This document shows, in pieces, positions 28,385 through 37,389 of a stretch of DNA of 64,000 bases (position 1 is the stretch's first letter; every line of letters starts with the position of its first letter). The position numbers were made by a program, and so were the translations under genes. Origin of the DNA: Parvibaculaceae bacterium. GTDB lineage: Bacteria > Pseudomonadota > Alphaproteobacteria > Parvibaculales > Parvibaculaceae. The stretch covers positions 67,054 through 131,053 of the forward strand of contig JARGNZ010000008.1 of NCBI GenBank assembly GCA_029209985.1, in the 5' to 3' direction. The notes beneath the pieces were generated by a model. The model saw only the letters and a list, made by a program, of their open reading frames with translations. It was not told where the DNA came from and made no database searches.

Positions 28385-28948
28385 ATGAAGATCAACGGCA
28401 ATGAAATTCGTCCCGGCAATCTGATCGAGCATAAAGGGGGTCTTTGGGCCGCTGTGAAGCTCCAACACGTTAAGCCCGGCAAAGGCGGTGCATTTGCTCA
28501 GGTTGAACTAAAAAACCTTGTCGATGGCACAAAGCTCAACGAGCGTTTCAGATCATCAGAGACTGTTGAAAAAATTCGCCTCGAACAAGAAGAGTACCAA
28601 TATCTCTACGCTGAAGGCGACATGCTGGTATTCATGAATCAGAAAAATTACGAGCAAATCGAATTGCCTGCTGATTTCATTGGAGAGCGCGCGGCGTTTC
28701 TTCAAGACAATATGATTGTCACTCTAGAAACATATGAAGAACGCCCCATCGGCATTTCATTGCCAGATCACGTCACGCTCGAAATCACAGACACGGAGCC
28801 TGTTGTAAAAGGTCAAACAGCGACCTCTTCTTACAAGCCTGCGAAACTAGAAAATGGCTTGCGGGTTATGGTGCCGCCATTCATTGGCACAGGCGACAAA
28901 GTCATTGTCGATACCAATGAAGTCACCTATCTCAAACGGGCTGAATAG
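28385..28948 (+). CDS. efp: Elongation factor P
   Basis: EF-P relieves ribosome stalling at polyproline stretches. From [12 protein letters not shown] the protein is 187 aa with three beta-barrel domains. The tip loop KPGKGGAF places Lys33 at the position that is beta-lysylated in E. coli. Other blocks are [31 protein letters not shown] and [20 protein letters not shown]. An in-frame ATG 54 bases upstream is not supported by conservation. No EF-P modification gene lies in the window. Substrates in this window with Pro-rich stretches include TolA and the 30162-31508 product. Confidence 0.97.
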   Translation: MKINGNEIRPGNLIEHKGGLWAAVKLQHVKPGKGGAFAQVELKNLVDGTKLNERFRSSETVEKIRLEQEEYQYLYAEGDMLVFMNQKNYEQIELPADFIGERAAFLQDNMIVTLETYEERPIGISLPDHVTLEITDTEPVVKGQTATSSYKPAKLENGLRVMVPPFIGTGDKVIVDTNEVTYLKRAE

Positions 28949-28990
28949 CACTCGTTTCCCCCTCACTTTAAGATACGGACCAACTGCCTG

Positions 28991-29806
28991 ATGCAGAATC
29001 TATCTCCCACTTTGACTGTCATGGTGAACGCCGCCCGCAAAGCCGCACGCGGCCTCCAACGGGACTTTGGCGAAGTCGAAAACCTCCAAGTTTCGATGAA
29101 GGGCCCCGGCGACTTTGTCTCAAGCGCGGACCTCAAAGCGGAAAAAATTCTACGCGAAGAGCTTCAAAAAGCACGCCCCGGCTACGGCATGTTACTTGAA
29201 GAAACCGGTGCGATTGAAGGCTCTGACAAGAGCCACCGTTGGATTGTTGATCCATTAGACGGCACCACAAACTTTCTGCACGGCATTCCACAATTCGCCA
29301 TTTCAATTGGCCTAGAGCGCCAAGGACAAATGGTTGCAGGCGTGGTCTACAACCCCGTCAGCGATGAAATGTTTATTGCCGAAAAAGGCCGTGGATCTTT
29401 CCTCAACAACCGCCGTTTGCGGGTCGCCAATCGCCGCGACATCAACCAAGCTGTTGTCTGCACCGGCATTCCCCACATGGGCCGTGGCAACCACCCCCAA
29501 GCACTGGCTGAATTGGCTGCTGTGATGCCCCACGTGGCGGGTATCCGACGCACCGGTTCTGCCGCACTCGACCTCTCCTATGTCGCTGCGGGACGTTTTG
29601 ACGGCTTCTGGGAAAGCGACCTTGCCCCATGGGATATGGCTGCAGGTCTCATCATCTTGCGCGAAGCAGGCGGGTTTGCCACAGACATCACAGGCGGCGA
29701 ACAGATTTTCAAAACAAAATCTGTTATCGCGACAAATGATATGCTGGCAAGGCCCTTGCTGGACCTCATTCGTAAAGGTCGCCGCTCAGCCCCAACCGCA
29801 AGCTAG
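28991..29806 (+). CDS. suhB: Inositol monophosphatase family protein (SuhB-like)
   Basis: This is a Mg-dependent sugar/inositol phosphatase of 271 aa. It has FVSSADLKAEKILREEL, LLEETG for the GEE motif, the metal site WIVDPLDGTTNFLHGIPQFA, and the second signature SDLAPWDMAAGLIILREAGG. SuhB also acts with the Nus complex on rRNA transcription in enterobacteria; whether that holds here is unknown. It lies 42 bases after efp, probably in one operon. Confidence 0.93.
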   Translation: MQNLSPTLTVMVNAARKAARGLQRDFGEVENLQVSMKGPGDFVSSADLKAEKILREELQKARPGYGMLLEETGAIEGSDKSHRWIVDPLDGTTNFLHGIPQFAISIGLERQGQMVAGVVYNPVSDEMFIAEKGRGSFLNNRRLRVANRRDINQAVVCTGIPHMGRGNHPQALAELAAVMPHVAGIRRTGSAALDLSYVAAGRFDGFWESDLAPWDMAAGLIILREAGGFATDITGGEQIFKTKSVIATNDMLARPLLDLIRKGRRSAPTAS

Positions 29807-29841
29807 TTCACAGAACCTCTTCGATAAAAATCAAATAGTTC

Positions 29842-29873
29842 TTACAGCCAAGCCGTCACACGCTTGGCTGTAA
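29842..29873 (+). terminator. Hairpin after suhB, probable terminator
   Basis: A perfect 12-bp stem TTACAGCCAAGC/GCTTGGCTGTAA has an 8-base loop, followed by the weak tail TCGTTTC. Confidence 0.7.
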
Positions 29874-30003
29874 TCGTTTCAGCACCCTAAAATGACCGTT
29901 TGTTTCGCCAGACCACACAGAATCGGATAAAAGCTTTATGCAAGGGGGAGAAATTTAGGATGCGATTTGATCGAATATACGCCACTATTAGGCTGTATTT
30001 CGG

Positions 30004-30165
30004 ATGAGTAACCAGCCTATTTCCTCACCCTCACCGACATATGCTGCAACGTCGACCAAAATCACGAACGATGCGCAGGAAGACCCGCAAACGCAGGACG
30101 CTTTTGCGGCGGATGGAACTGACAGGCAAACCGTGCCGAACGGCGCGAAATGCTGGATTAAATGA
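30004..30165 (+). CDS. Possible small ORF (53 aa) overlapping the next gene
   Basis: The frame reads MSNQPISSPSPTYAATS and so on to NGAKCWIK, with the stop TGA overlapping the ATG of the next gene by 4 bases. It has no hydrophobic segment and no recognisable family. There is no clear ribosome binding site, which argues against it, while the ATGA overlap argues for it. It could be a leader peptide for the downstream cluster. The rest of the 29807-30161 gap holds only the suhB hairpin and presumably a promoter. Confidence 0.3.
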   Translation: MSNQPISSPSPTYAATSTKITNDAQEDPQTQDAFAADGTDRQTVPNGAKCWIK

Positions 30166-31508
30166 GAACGATGAACGCCTTAGCAACGACATTGATACGG
30201 CTTAGCACCGCGAGCAGTCTTGTTCTTCTAGCCCTCCCTGTAACAACCGTTACGGTCAGCGCTAACCCTGTGAGCATTAATTGGGATGCCCTCGAGCAAG
30301 CAGGTCAAACCAACGCGCCCATCGTTTTGAATCCAAGTAAAGCAGAAGCCCCAACATCTTCTGCCCCGCAAAAAACAAAAACCTTCAAACTCACCGCGCC
30401 CAAACTACTCAACCCGAAAAACAAAACAGCCGGGGCAAGCCCTTCCCCCAAAGCGCGTCCGAGTAAAAAGCCTGAAGACCTACGCACATCTGATAGCCAG
30501 CCAACACGTGCCCCCCAACCCCCTGCTGTAAAACAAAAAGCGCCGACCACCGTATCAGCTCAAAAAAAGACACCCGTCAAAAAGACGACATCAGTCGCCA
30601 GCAAACCAACACCGCCTGCCACACCAAATGTGCCGTCATCGGACGCCGCAAACACAACAGCGCGGGCAGCCCCAACAAAACGCATCCCAACCAAATTACC
30701 TGCCGCACAAGCAACAGCAAAAAAGGCACCGGCACGCCGCCCAAGCCATGCGCAGACCATGCAGGAATATGCACACACGCTGTCCACCCCCCGCGCCCAA
30801 ACAGATGCCCATTGGGGGGCCGAGCCTAAAGATAAAATCCTCCCTGCAGCCCCCACGCAAAGCTTTGCCGTCGCCACCTTTGGTTCTGAAAAACGCGTGA
30901 AGACACCTCCATCAGCTCAAGCAATAGCGCCAACCTCCACGCCAGCCAAAGCAGCGACCAAACCGGCTCCACAAAAAGAGCCTCAACAGTCAGCAAGCGT
31001 GTCCCGCCCGCCCGCGCCCGCCCGCCCCGCAGAGGCCGCGCCAGCAAAACCAACAAAGCCCGCCGCGTCAATCATCGCCACAAGCCCCGCAGCACCACGC
31101 AGCGCTCCCGTCGATACATTTGAAGCAACAGCACGAGAACTGGCAGCGATTGAAGACGCCCCAAGTTCCCCCAAAACCTTGCGCTCTCCCGAACCTGCAG
31201 AAGGACGTATCGTGTTTGATGTAGATAGCGCGCAGCTCATGACCAGTGGCCGCTCAACACTTGCTGCGGTAGCTAAAAAGCTCAATCAAACAGCAGCCCG
31301 CATTCAACTCAAAGCCTATACCAGCCAAAGCACACTGACGTCCGTTTCAGCCCAGAGACGCCTCTCACTCAAACGCGCCATGGCTGTGCGACAACACCTA
31401 ACGACAGAATTTGGTATTTCCAGCAGCCGCATCGATGTGCGCGTGTTGGGCACCGTGGAAGACAGCGGTCCTGGCGACCGTGTTGATATTGTGATGACCT
31501 CAAGTTAA
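30162..31508 (+). CDS. Proline/alanine-rich secreted protein with OmpA-like C-terminus
   Basis: The 448-aa protein has a signal peptide (ASSLVLLALPVTTVTVSANP). About 300 residues of low-complexity Pro/Ala/Lys/Thr sequence follow, a likely extended periplasmic linker. The C-terminal domain is of OmpA/Pal type, starting at GRIVFDVDSAQLMTSG and containing RRLSLKRAMAVRQHL and SSSRIDVRVLG. The loop that normally holds the peptidoglycan-binding Asp (TD) reads YTSQSTLTS, so diaminopimelate binding may be lost or altered. It leads a three-gene set with MotA- and MotB-like proteins. A scaffold spanning the periplasm is inferred. Confidence 0.8.
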   Translation: MRTMNALATTLIRLSTASSLVLLALPVTTVTVSANPVSINWDALEQAGQTNAPIVLNPSKAEAPTSSAPQKTKTFKLTAPKLLNPKNKTAGASPSPKARPSKKPEDLRTSDSQPTRAPQPPAVKQKAPTTVSAQKKTPVKKTTSVASKPTPPATPNVPSSDAANTTARAAPTKRIPTKLPAAQATAKKAPARRPSHAQTMQEYAHTLSTPRAQTDAHWGAEPKDKILPAAPTQSFAVATFGSEKRVKTPPSAQAIAPTSTPAKAATKPAPQKEPQQSASVSRPPAPARPAEAAPAKPTKPAASIIATSPAAPRSAPVDTFEATARELAAIEDAPSSPKTLRSPEPAEGRIVFDVDSAQLMTSGRSTLAAVAKKLNQTAARIQLKAYTSQSTLTSVSAQRRLSLKRAMAVRQHLTTEFGISSSRIDVRVLGTVEDSGPGDRVDIVMTSS

Positions 31509-31544
31509 CAACAATGAAACAGAAACAAGGCGGAGAGTTTAGGC

Positions 31545-32483
31545 GTGGCAAAGGATTATTCAGACAGTTTCACCCTGTCCAAACCACGGGCTTATTTAAC
31601 CCGCATGGCGCTCTTCCTTACCCTTGTTGGGTTTTTATTGCTGATCCTTTATTCCAAATTGATCACGGCCTTTCTCGCAAACCCCGGCCTAAACGGGTTG
31701 ATCGTTTTTGTTTTGGTCATCGGCATCCTATATGCCGTCCGCCAAGTGTTCATGCTCAATCCAGAAATTAACTGGGTCAATTCCTTTCGTCGTGCCGACC
31801 CCGGCTTAGCCCTTCCCCCGCCTCCCCAATTGCTTGCGCCCATGGCCACCATGCTGGGCAATCGTCGAGGTCGAATGAACCTTTCGGCTCAAACCATGAC
31901 GTCATTGCTCGACTCCATCGGCTCCCGCCTAGACGAGCAACGCGAGATCTCACGCTATGCAATTGGACTGCTGGTTTTTCTGGGGCTGCTCGGCACCTTC
32001 TGGGGTCTTCTCTCCACCGTTGCCGCTGTCGGCGACACCATGCGCAGCCTGAACGTCGAAAGTACCGATAGCACCGCCGTGTTCACTGAACTGCGCGCAG
32101 GTTTAGAAGCGCCCCTTAAAGGCATGGGCACAGCCTTTTCCTCATCCCTCTTCGGCCTTGCAGGCTCTCTCGTTCTAGGTTTTCTAGATTTACAAGCAGG
32201 CCAAGCTCAAAATCGCTTCTACAATGAATTAGAAGAATGGATGGCAACAGTTACCGATGTTCTTGGCGAAAATGAAGCCCACGCGACCCCAGCAGCCGAG
32301 GCGGGCGTTGAGAGTGCGGCGGCGGCCAACACAGCCCTACTGGCACTCACCGGCCAAATTGCAGCCCTTACCGAGCAAATACAGCTTGAACAAGGCCTGT
32401 TACAGCAAGTGTCAGCAAATCAAACCCAGCTCAAACCAGCTCTTGAAAACTTGCTGATTGAACTTCAAAAACAACGCGACTAG
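31545..32483 (+). CDS. MotA/TolQ/ExbB-like inner-membrane channel protein
   Basis: The 312-aa protein starts at a GTG with GGAGAG upstream. Four hydrophobic segments are seen near residues 17-36, 48-70, 137-160 and 195-215. The third and fourth (IGLLVFLGLLGTFWGLLSTV and GMGTAFSSSLFGLAGSLVLG) match the conserved TolQ/ExbB/MotA channel helices, with the family Thr and Gly pattern. A C-terminal coiled coil (AALTEQIQLEQGLLQQV) follows. With the next gene it should form a proton-driven motor separate from Tol and from the flagellum. Confidence 0.85.
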   Translation: MAKDYSDSFTLSKPRAYLTRMALFLTLVGFLLLILYSKLITAFLANPGLNGLIVFVLVIGILYAVRQVFMLNPEINWVNSFRRADPGLALPPPPQLLAPMATMLGNRRGRMNLSAQTMTSLLDSIGSRLDEQREISRYAIGLLVFLGLLGTFWGLLSTVAAVGDTMRSLNVESTDSTAVFTELRAGLEAPLKGMGTAFSSSLFGLAGSLVLGFLDLQAGQAQNRFYNELEEWMATVTDVLGENEAHATPAAEAGVESAAAANTALLALTGQIAALTEQIQLEQGLLQQVSANQTQLKPALENLLIELQKQRD

Positions 32484-32497
32484 GCGGAGGCCCAGCT

Positions 32498-33517
32498 ATG
32501 GCGCTTTCACGCCGTCGGAAAAAGAACACCCCATCAGCTGACTATTGGCCGGGCTTCGTCGATGCCATGGCAACGCTGCTGCTCGTCCTCATTTTTCTGC
32601 TGTCCATCTTCATGCTCACCCAGTTTTTTCTCGCCAAAGCCATCACCGGAAAAGATTCTGCTCTGGAAGCCCTGCGCTCCCAGATGGCCGAACTCACCAG
32701 CCTTTTGGCCCTAGAAAAACGCGAGAACGCCAGCCTTCAAGCCACCATATTTTCGCTTAACGATGACATTGCAAACGCCGAAACTGAAAAGGCAAGACTC
32801 AGCGCCCTTTTGGCAGAGGGTGCGGGATCAGGGGATCAGCTCGCCAGCTTACAAGCAGACTTAGACAAAGAGCGGAAAGTCTCCGCCCAAGCACTTGCCC
32901 AAATTGAATTGGTCAACCAACAGCTCGCAGCCCTGCGCCGTCAACTTGCCACTTTAGAAAAAGCCCTCGAAGCGTCCGAAGCAAAAGACCGCGAAAGCCA
33001 AGCTCAAATTGCAGACTTGGGCAAACGCCTCAACAAAGCATTGGCACGCAAAGTACAAGAGCTTGCCCGCTATAGGTCAGAGTTTTTTGGCCGCCTCCGC
33101 TCTATCCTTGGTAACCGCACCGACATTGAAGTTGTCGGAGACCGCTTTGTCTTCCAGTCTGAACTATTCTTCTCCTCCGGGTCAGCTCAAGTCAGCGCTG
33201 CCGGCCAAAAAGATCTCAGAAAAATTGCCGTCGCCCTGCGCGAAATCGCAACACAAATTCCAGAAGACGTGAATTGGATTTTACGTGTGGATGGTCACTC
33301 AGATGCAGCCCCCATCAACACCCCGGAATTTCCGTCCAACTGGCACCTGTCCGCAGGGCGCGCCATTTCAGTGGTGGAATTTCTCGTCGCCAATGGCGTA
33401 CCGGCAAACAGATTGGTTGCCGCTGGCTTTGGGGCCTATCAGCCGCTTTCACCGCAAAAGTCAGCAGAGGCGTATAAACGCAATCGGCGGATCGAGTTCA
33501 AACTCACCCAAAGGTAA
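32498..33517 (+). CDS. MotB-like peptidoglycan-binding protein
   Basis: This 339-aa protein has one transmembrane helix (about residues 21-46). It starts with YWPGFVDAMATLLLVLIFLL, where Asp22 is in the place of the proton-carrying Asp of MotB. A long coiled coil (about 50-195, many Leu heptads) is followed by an OmpA domain with the peptidoglycan motif VDGHSDAAPI and LSAGRAISVVEFL. No flagellar genes are nearby, and the long coil differs from MotB. It starts 14 bases after the MotA-like gene with GGAGG-type spacing, so the pair is cotranscribed. Confidence 0.88.
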   Translation: MALSRRRKKNTPSADYWPGFVDAMATLLLVLIFLLSIFMLTQFFLAKAITGKDSALEALRSQMAELTSLLALEKRENASLQATIFSLNDDIANAETEKARLSALLAEGAGSGDQLASLQADLDKERKVSAQALAQIELVNQQLAALRRQLATLEKALEASEAKDRESQAQIADLGKRLNKALARKVQELARYRSEFFGRLRSILGNRTDIEVVGDRFVFQSELFFSSGSAQVSAAGQKDLRKIAVALREIATQIPEDVNWILRVDGHSDAAPINTPEFPSNWHLSAGRAISVVEFLVANGVPANRLVAAGFGAYQPLSPQKSAEAYKRNRRIEFKLTQR

Positions 33518-33565
33518 GTCCGACCTCCATCCGCCGATGATCACACTCAATGGCACCTTGGTGCC

Positions 33566-34666
33566 CTATTGAGGCAACGCCTGTGGCATGTCACACGCCA
33601 AGACACGCGGGTCAAACACAGCACCAACCAACATCGTATCTTTATAAGACGCCGCGACACTAGACGCTGAAAGCTCTTGTCCCTCATTCAGGTAAATTGT
33701 ACCCGCAGCACCACCTTGTCCCTCAGCTCCCGGCACCACCAAAAGCACTTGGCTTGGGGCAAAGATATTTTGATCTCCTGCATGTTCCAGAAAATCCAAA
33801 ATCCGAATATGCGCGCCAATCAGCAAAGCCCCATCCGCACGCACATCGATATTATCAACGCCAGTACCAAGGTCCACAATTTCACTCAGCGCCAAAGCAC
33901 CCGTTTCAATCGTGCGGTCATAAATGCGCAGCGTGCGGTCGAGGGTTTCTGCCACGTAAAGCGTCTCACCATCCCCGCTCACATTCACACCATTGGTCAT
34001 GGTCAAACCATCTGCGGCAACGGATGCTTTTTCGCCATCCCAATAAATCAAATCAGCGGCATCCCACGCCATAAATGTTTCAAGCTGCCGCACCAATGCA
34101 CCGCTCGTCCCATAATCGTTCCCCACATAGAAGGCGTCATGGCTCACAGGCACAAGGTCATTCGGCGACGTAATCAAGGGATCCTCAATAGACGTTCTAT
34201 GCGCCAACATACCGTCCGCCAACACGTCAAACACTTCGATCACTTGACGTCCATCAGAAGGATGGCTGGCAGCAATGAGTGTGCGCCGCCCCGTTGGCCC
34301 AACATAAAGCCCAATACCATGCGGACGAAAATCTAGGGGCGCTTGCGGGGTCACATTCCACAAAGCCCATTCAGCCCGTGGCTTGTTCAAATCTATGCCG
34401 TAGATACCGCCCCGGATCGCATCCGTCCCAGGCCCTCCCGCGGCCACTTTCCGCCGATCATAGGCTGAAACATAGGCAATGCCGCGCTCTCTATCGACCA
34501 AAATATCCTCTGGTCCCGGCACAGCCTCAATAACGGTGCAATTTGCATCAATGTTTTCCGGCAACGCCGTAAAGGCACCTGCCCCCGACAATGTTTGAAA
34601 CACATAGAAACTAATGAGGGTCAACACCACAACGATTGGCAGTGCGATTTTCATACTTGTGGACAT
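33566..34666 (-). CDS. Paraoxonase/SMP-30-like beta-propeller protein
   Basis: The 366-aa protein has an N-terminal signal anchor (IALPIVVVLTLISFYVFQTL) and then a six-bladed propeller. Segments that recall serum paraoxonase and gluconolactonases are GPEDILVDRERGIAYVSAYD, FRPHGIGLYV, SPNDLVPVSHDAFYVGND (the Asn-Asp pair that binds catalytic calcium in paraoxonase), TNGVNVSGDGETLYVAETLD and VDNIDVRADG. Lactonase or arylesterase activity in the periplasm is inferred. It lies 92 bases after the ABC exporter and converges on the MotB-like gene. Confidence 0.75.
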   Translation of the reverse strand: MSTSMKIALPIVVVLTLISFYVFQTLSGAGAFTALPENIDANCTVIEAVPGPEDILVDRERGIAYVSAYDRRKVAAGGPGTDAIRGGIYGIDLNKPRAEWALWNVTPQAPLDFRPHGIGLYVGPTGRRTLIAASHPSDGRQVIEVFDVLADGMLAHRTSIEDPLITSPNDLVPVSHDAFYVGNDYGTSGALVRQLETFMAWDAADLIYWDGEKASVAADGLTMTNGVNVSGDGETLYVAETLDRTLRIYDRTIETGALALSEIVDLGTGVDNIDVRADGALLIGAHIRILDFLEHAGDQNIFAPSQVLLVVPGAEGQGGAAGTIYLNEGQELSASSVAASYKDTMLVGAVFDPRVLACDMPQALPQ

Positions 34667-34758
34667 AGCTCTCCCCTAAATTAAGGGGGCCAATCTAAAC
34701 CAGTCCAAGCAAAATGAACAATCGAAACGCCGTCAGCGCCCGACAATAGTTTGTGAGG

Positions 34759-36576
34759 TCAATGCCCCGCCAAAGCGTCACGGCCAAATTGCAGCTTCGC
34801 AAGGCGTGCATAAAGGCCATTTTGCGCAATCAATTCTTCATGGCGACCAATGGCAACCACACGGCCCTCATCCATGACGACAATCTGATCTGCTTTTTTC
34901 ACGGTCGCAAGCCGGTGGGCAATCACAAGCGTCGTGCGCCCTTTTTCCAAACCATCCAAGGCTTGCTGCACCAGTTTCTCACTCTCAGCATCCAAGGCAC
35001 TTGTCGCCTCATCCAGCAACAAAACAGGGGCATCACGCAAAATCGCCCGCGCAATAGACATCCGCTGGCGTTGCCCGCCCGACAATGTAATGCCGCGCTC
35101 CCCAAAGGCCGTGTTCAGGCCATCAGGCAAGGTCTCGAAGAAATCACCCAGCAAAGCATCTTGCGTCGCCTGCCGCACTTCCGCGTCAGTCGCATCGGGA
35201 CGTCCATACCGAATGTTGTCCGCGGCACTCATACCGAACACAACCGAGTCTTGCGGCACCAGCGCCATCTCTGCACGCAGCGCGGCCGGGTCTGCCTGAC
35301 GCAACTCAACCCCATCCAAGGTTACAGACCCATGTTGTGGATCATAAAAACGCAGCAACAATTGGAAAACTGTACTCTTACCAGCCCCAGAGGGGCCGAC
35401 AATCGCAACTGTTTGGCCCGGTGTGATTTTCAACGAGAAGTCATTGAGCGCAGAAACACCCGGACGCGTCGGGTAGGAGAAGGTGACATTAGAAAACTCA
35501 ATGGCGCCCTGTGCAGGAGTAGGCAATGCAACTGGGTGAGCAGGCCCTTGAATGTCGCTTTCCACTTCCAACAATTCGATCAACCGCTCGGTCGCCCCGG
35601 CAGCCATTTGCACATCACCCCAGACGTCACTCAAGGCAGTCAAAGCGCCTGCGACCAAAAACGCATAAAATACAAATTGGGCAAGCTCCCCGCCCGACAT
35701 CTGCCCGGCTTGCACTTCTAACGCGCCAAACCACAGCACACCCACCAACGCACTAAACCCAATAGAAACAATCAAAGCCGTCAAAATAGACCGCGCCAAA
35801 ATCCGCTTGCGGGCTGCGTCAAAGGCTTGGTTGACCGTGCTCATAAACCCGCGCCGGTCAATTTCTTCATGGTTAAACGCTTGCACCGTTTGCACCGCTC
35901 CAAGCGTTTCCGTCCCAAAAGCACTCGTATCAGCAATCCGGTCTTGGCTATCGCGCGACAACCGGCGCACCCACCGCCCAAAGACCACCAACGGCAAAAT
36001 AATAAGAGGTGTTGCAGCCAAGGTCAGCCCAGACAAGGTAGCACTAGTCAACACCATGCCAATAGCTGCCCCAAACAACGTAAAGAGATTACGCAACGCA
36101 ACAGAGGCACTTGAGCCAACCACGGTTTTAATCAACGTCGTATCTGCAACCAAGCGCGACACCACTTCACCCGTGCGCGTAATTTCAAAAAACGAAGACG
36201 AGAGGGTCAGCACATTGGCATAGACCGCTTGACGAAGGTCAGCGACCAACCGCTCCCCAAGCCAGCTGACAAAATAGAACCGGATAGCACTTGCCGCCCC
36301 CAGAACCACGCCGACCAAAATCAACAGCGCAAAATACTGACTGATCACGCCCGCATCAGAATCAGCAAACCCTCGGTCCAGCACCTGCCGGGCCGCAATT
36401 GGAAAAGACAGCGTTGCCGCCGTTGCCACCACAAGCGCCACAAAGGCCGCCGCCAACATTGACTTATACACCAACAAAAAGGGAAGCAACTTCGCAAGCG
36501 GGCCAATGCCCTTACTTGGCTTGCGGCGCAGGGCCTCTTCTTCAATAGCTTCAACAACAGTATTTGAGGTGCTCAT
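34759..36576 (-). CDS. ABC exporter half-transporter (fused membrane and ATPase domains)
   Basis: The 605-aa protein has six transmembrane segments (about residues 30-300) and a C-terminal ATPase with Walker [22 protein letters not shown]-loop [12 protein letters not shown], signature [17 protein letters not shown], Walker [13 protein letters not shown] and switch His in VIAHRLATV. It belongs to the MsbA/ABCB-type exporters and would act as a homodimer. The substrate cannot be told; lipid or drug export is typical. Its place upstream of rpmE is common in alphaproteobacteria. Confidence 0.9.
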   Translation of the reverse strand: MSTSNTVVEAIEEEALRRKPSKGIGPLAKLLPFLLVYKSMLAAAFVALVVATAATLSFPIAARQVLDRGFADSDAGVISQYFALLILVGVVLGAASAIRFYFVSWLGERLVADLRQAVYANVLTLSSSFFEITRTGEVVSRLVADTTLIKTVVGSSASVALRNLFTLFGAAIGMVLTSATLSGLTLAATPLIILPLVVFGRWVRRLSRDSQDRIADTSAFGTETLGAVQTVQAFNHEEIDRRGFMSTVNQAFDAARKRILARSILTALIVSIGFSALVGVLWFGALEVQAGQMSGGELAQFVFYAFLVAGALTALSDVWGDVQMAAGATERLIELLEVESDIQGPAHPVALPTPAQGAIEFSNVTFSYPTRPGVSALNDFSLKITPGQTVAIVGPSGAGKSTVFQLLLRFYDPQHGSVTLDGVELRQADPAALRAEMALVPQDSVVFGMSAADNIRYGRPDATDAEVRQATQDALLGDFFETLPDGLNTAFGERGITLSGGQRQRMSIARAILRDAPVLLLDEATSALDAESEKLVQQALDGLEKGRTTLVIAHRLATVKKADQIVVMDEGRVVAIGRHEELIAQNGLYARLAKLQFGRDALAGH

Positions 36577-37021
36577 GCGATGGTCTCTTAAAATACGATA
36601 AGGCAGCGCGGAGAGATGCGCCGAAGTCAGCTATGGAGATATAACAACCTCAACTCCAGATTGCCATGCGACATCGTTATTTAGCGCCTGTTTCTGCCCG
36701 TCTCAATGACGCACCACCCCCAAAGCACGCCCAAGGGTGAAATCGGCGGCAAATAAGGCGCTAAAGGCGCGATCATGGTTTTGCAGCCCACAACCAATCT
36801 CATAGGGCGCACATAGGGGCACAAACGGCACAAAACCGACTCTATTTGGCCAGAGAAGCCCATCATTTTCTTGCCATGCCCTCAAAGCTCAGCTATACAC
36901 CCGCAATCTCTAGATTCACTGTGGAAAGTGATGTGCCGCGCGTTTCGCCCTTGCTCGGTAAAGGCCTTTTATTTGGCCCTCTCTTTTCACCAATGGGCGG
37001 TAGAAGTACGGAACGAGCGCG
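36577..37021. other. Divergent region between ABC exporter and rpmE
   Basis: This 445-base stretch must contain promoters for the ABC exporter (minus) and rpmE (plus). I see no credible gene. The 60 bases before rpmE are A/T-rich and contain GGCCTTTTATTTGGCC, a short dyad that could be part of an rpmE leader. Confidence 0.4.
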
Positions 37022-37246
37022 ATGAAAAAAGACACTCACCCAGATTACCACATGGTTACGGTGCAGATGACAGACGGCACAACTTTCCAAACCCGCTCTA
37101 CCTATGGGTCAGAAGGCGACACAATCGTATTGGACATTGATCCAACAACGCACCCAGCCTGGACTGGTGGCGATGCTAAATTGATGGACCGTGGTGGTCG
37201 CGTTAGCCGCTTTAAAGATAAATTCGCTGGTTTCTTGGGCGAATAA
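37022..37246 (+). CDS. rpmE: 50S ribosomal protein L31 (cysteine-free type)
   Basis: The 74-aa protein opens [19 protein letters not shown] and ends with [13 protein letters not shown], the L31 signature. No Cys is present, so it is the zinc-independent form, which is usual in alphaproteobacteria. The insertion [20 protein letters not shown] replaces the zinc-knuckle region. It is followed by a strong terminator, so it is monocistronic. Confidence 0.96.
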   Translation: MKKDTHPDYHMVTVQMTDGTTFQTRSTYGSEGDTIVLDIDPTTHPAWTGGDAKLMDRGGRVSRFKDKFAGFLGE

Positions 37247-37280
37247 GTCGATCTGGCCTACGAGCCAACCGAAGAATCAT

Positions 37281-37316
37281 GAAAACCCGCCTCTCCATCT
37301 GGAGTGGCGGGTTTTC
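37281..37316 (+). terminator. Intrinsic terminator after rpmE
   Basis: An 11-bp stem GAAAACCCGCC/GGCGGGTTTTC has an inner CTCC/GGAG pairing. It has T-rich 3' sides on both strands and could also serve the convergent DUF1465 gene. Confidence 0.92.
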
Positions 37317-37354
37317 TATGGTTCAGGCACCTGTAACGTCAAATCTCCTCAAAA

Positions 37355-37372
37355 GAGGGCCAAAGCCCCCTC
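37355..37372 (-). terminator. Probable terminator after the DUF1465 gene
   Basis: Read on the minus strand, GAGGG pairs with CCCTC across a short loop and is followed by TTTTGAGG. It is 18 bases past the stop codon. Confidence 0.6.
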
Positions 37373-37389
37373 TCAAAGTCTGTGAGAGA

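Noticed and set aside
31545-33517. Zorya-type phage defence (ZorA/ZorB are MotA/MotB-like)
   Set aside because: The MotA-like protein lacks the long cytoplasmic tail of ZorA, and no ZorC, ZorD or ZorE gene follows. The neighbours are efp, suhB and envelope genes.
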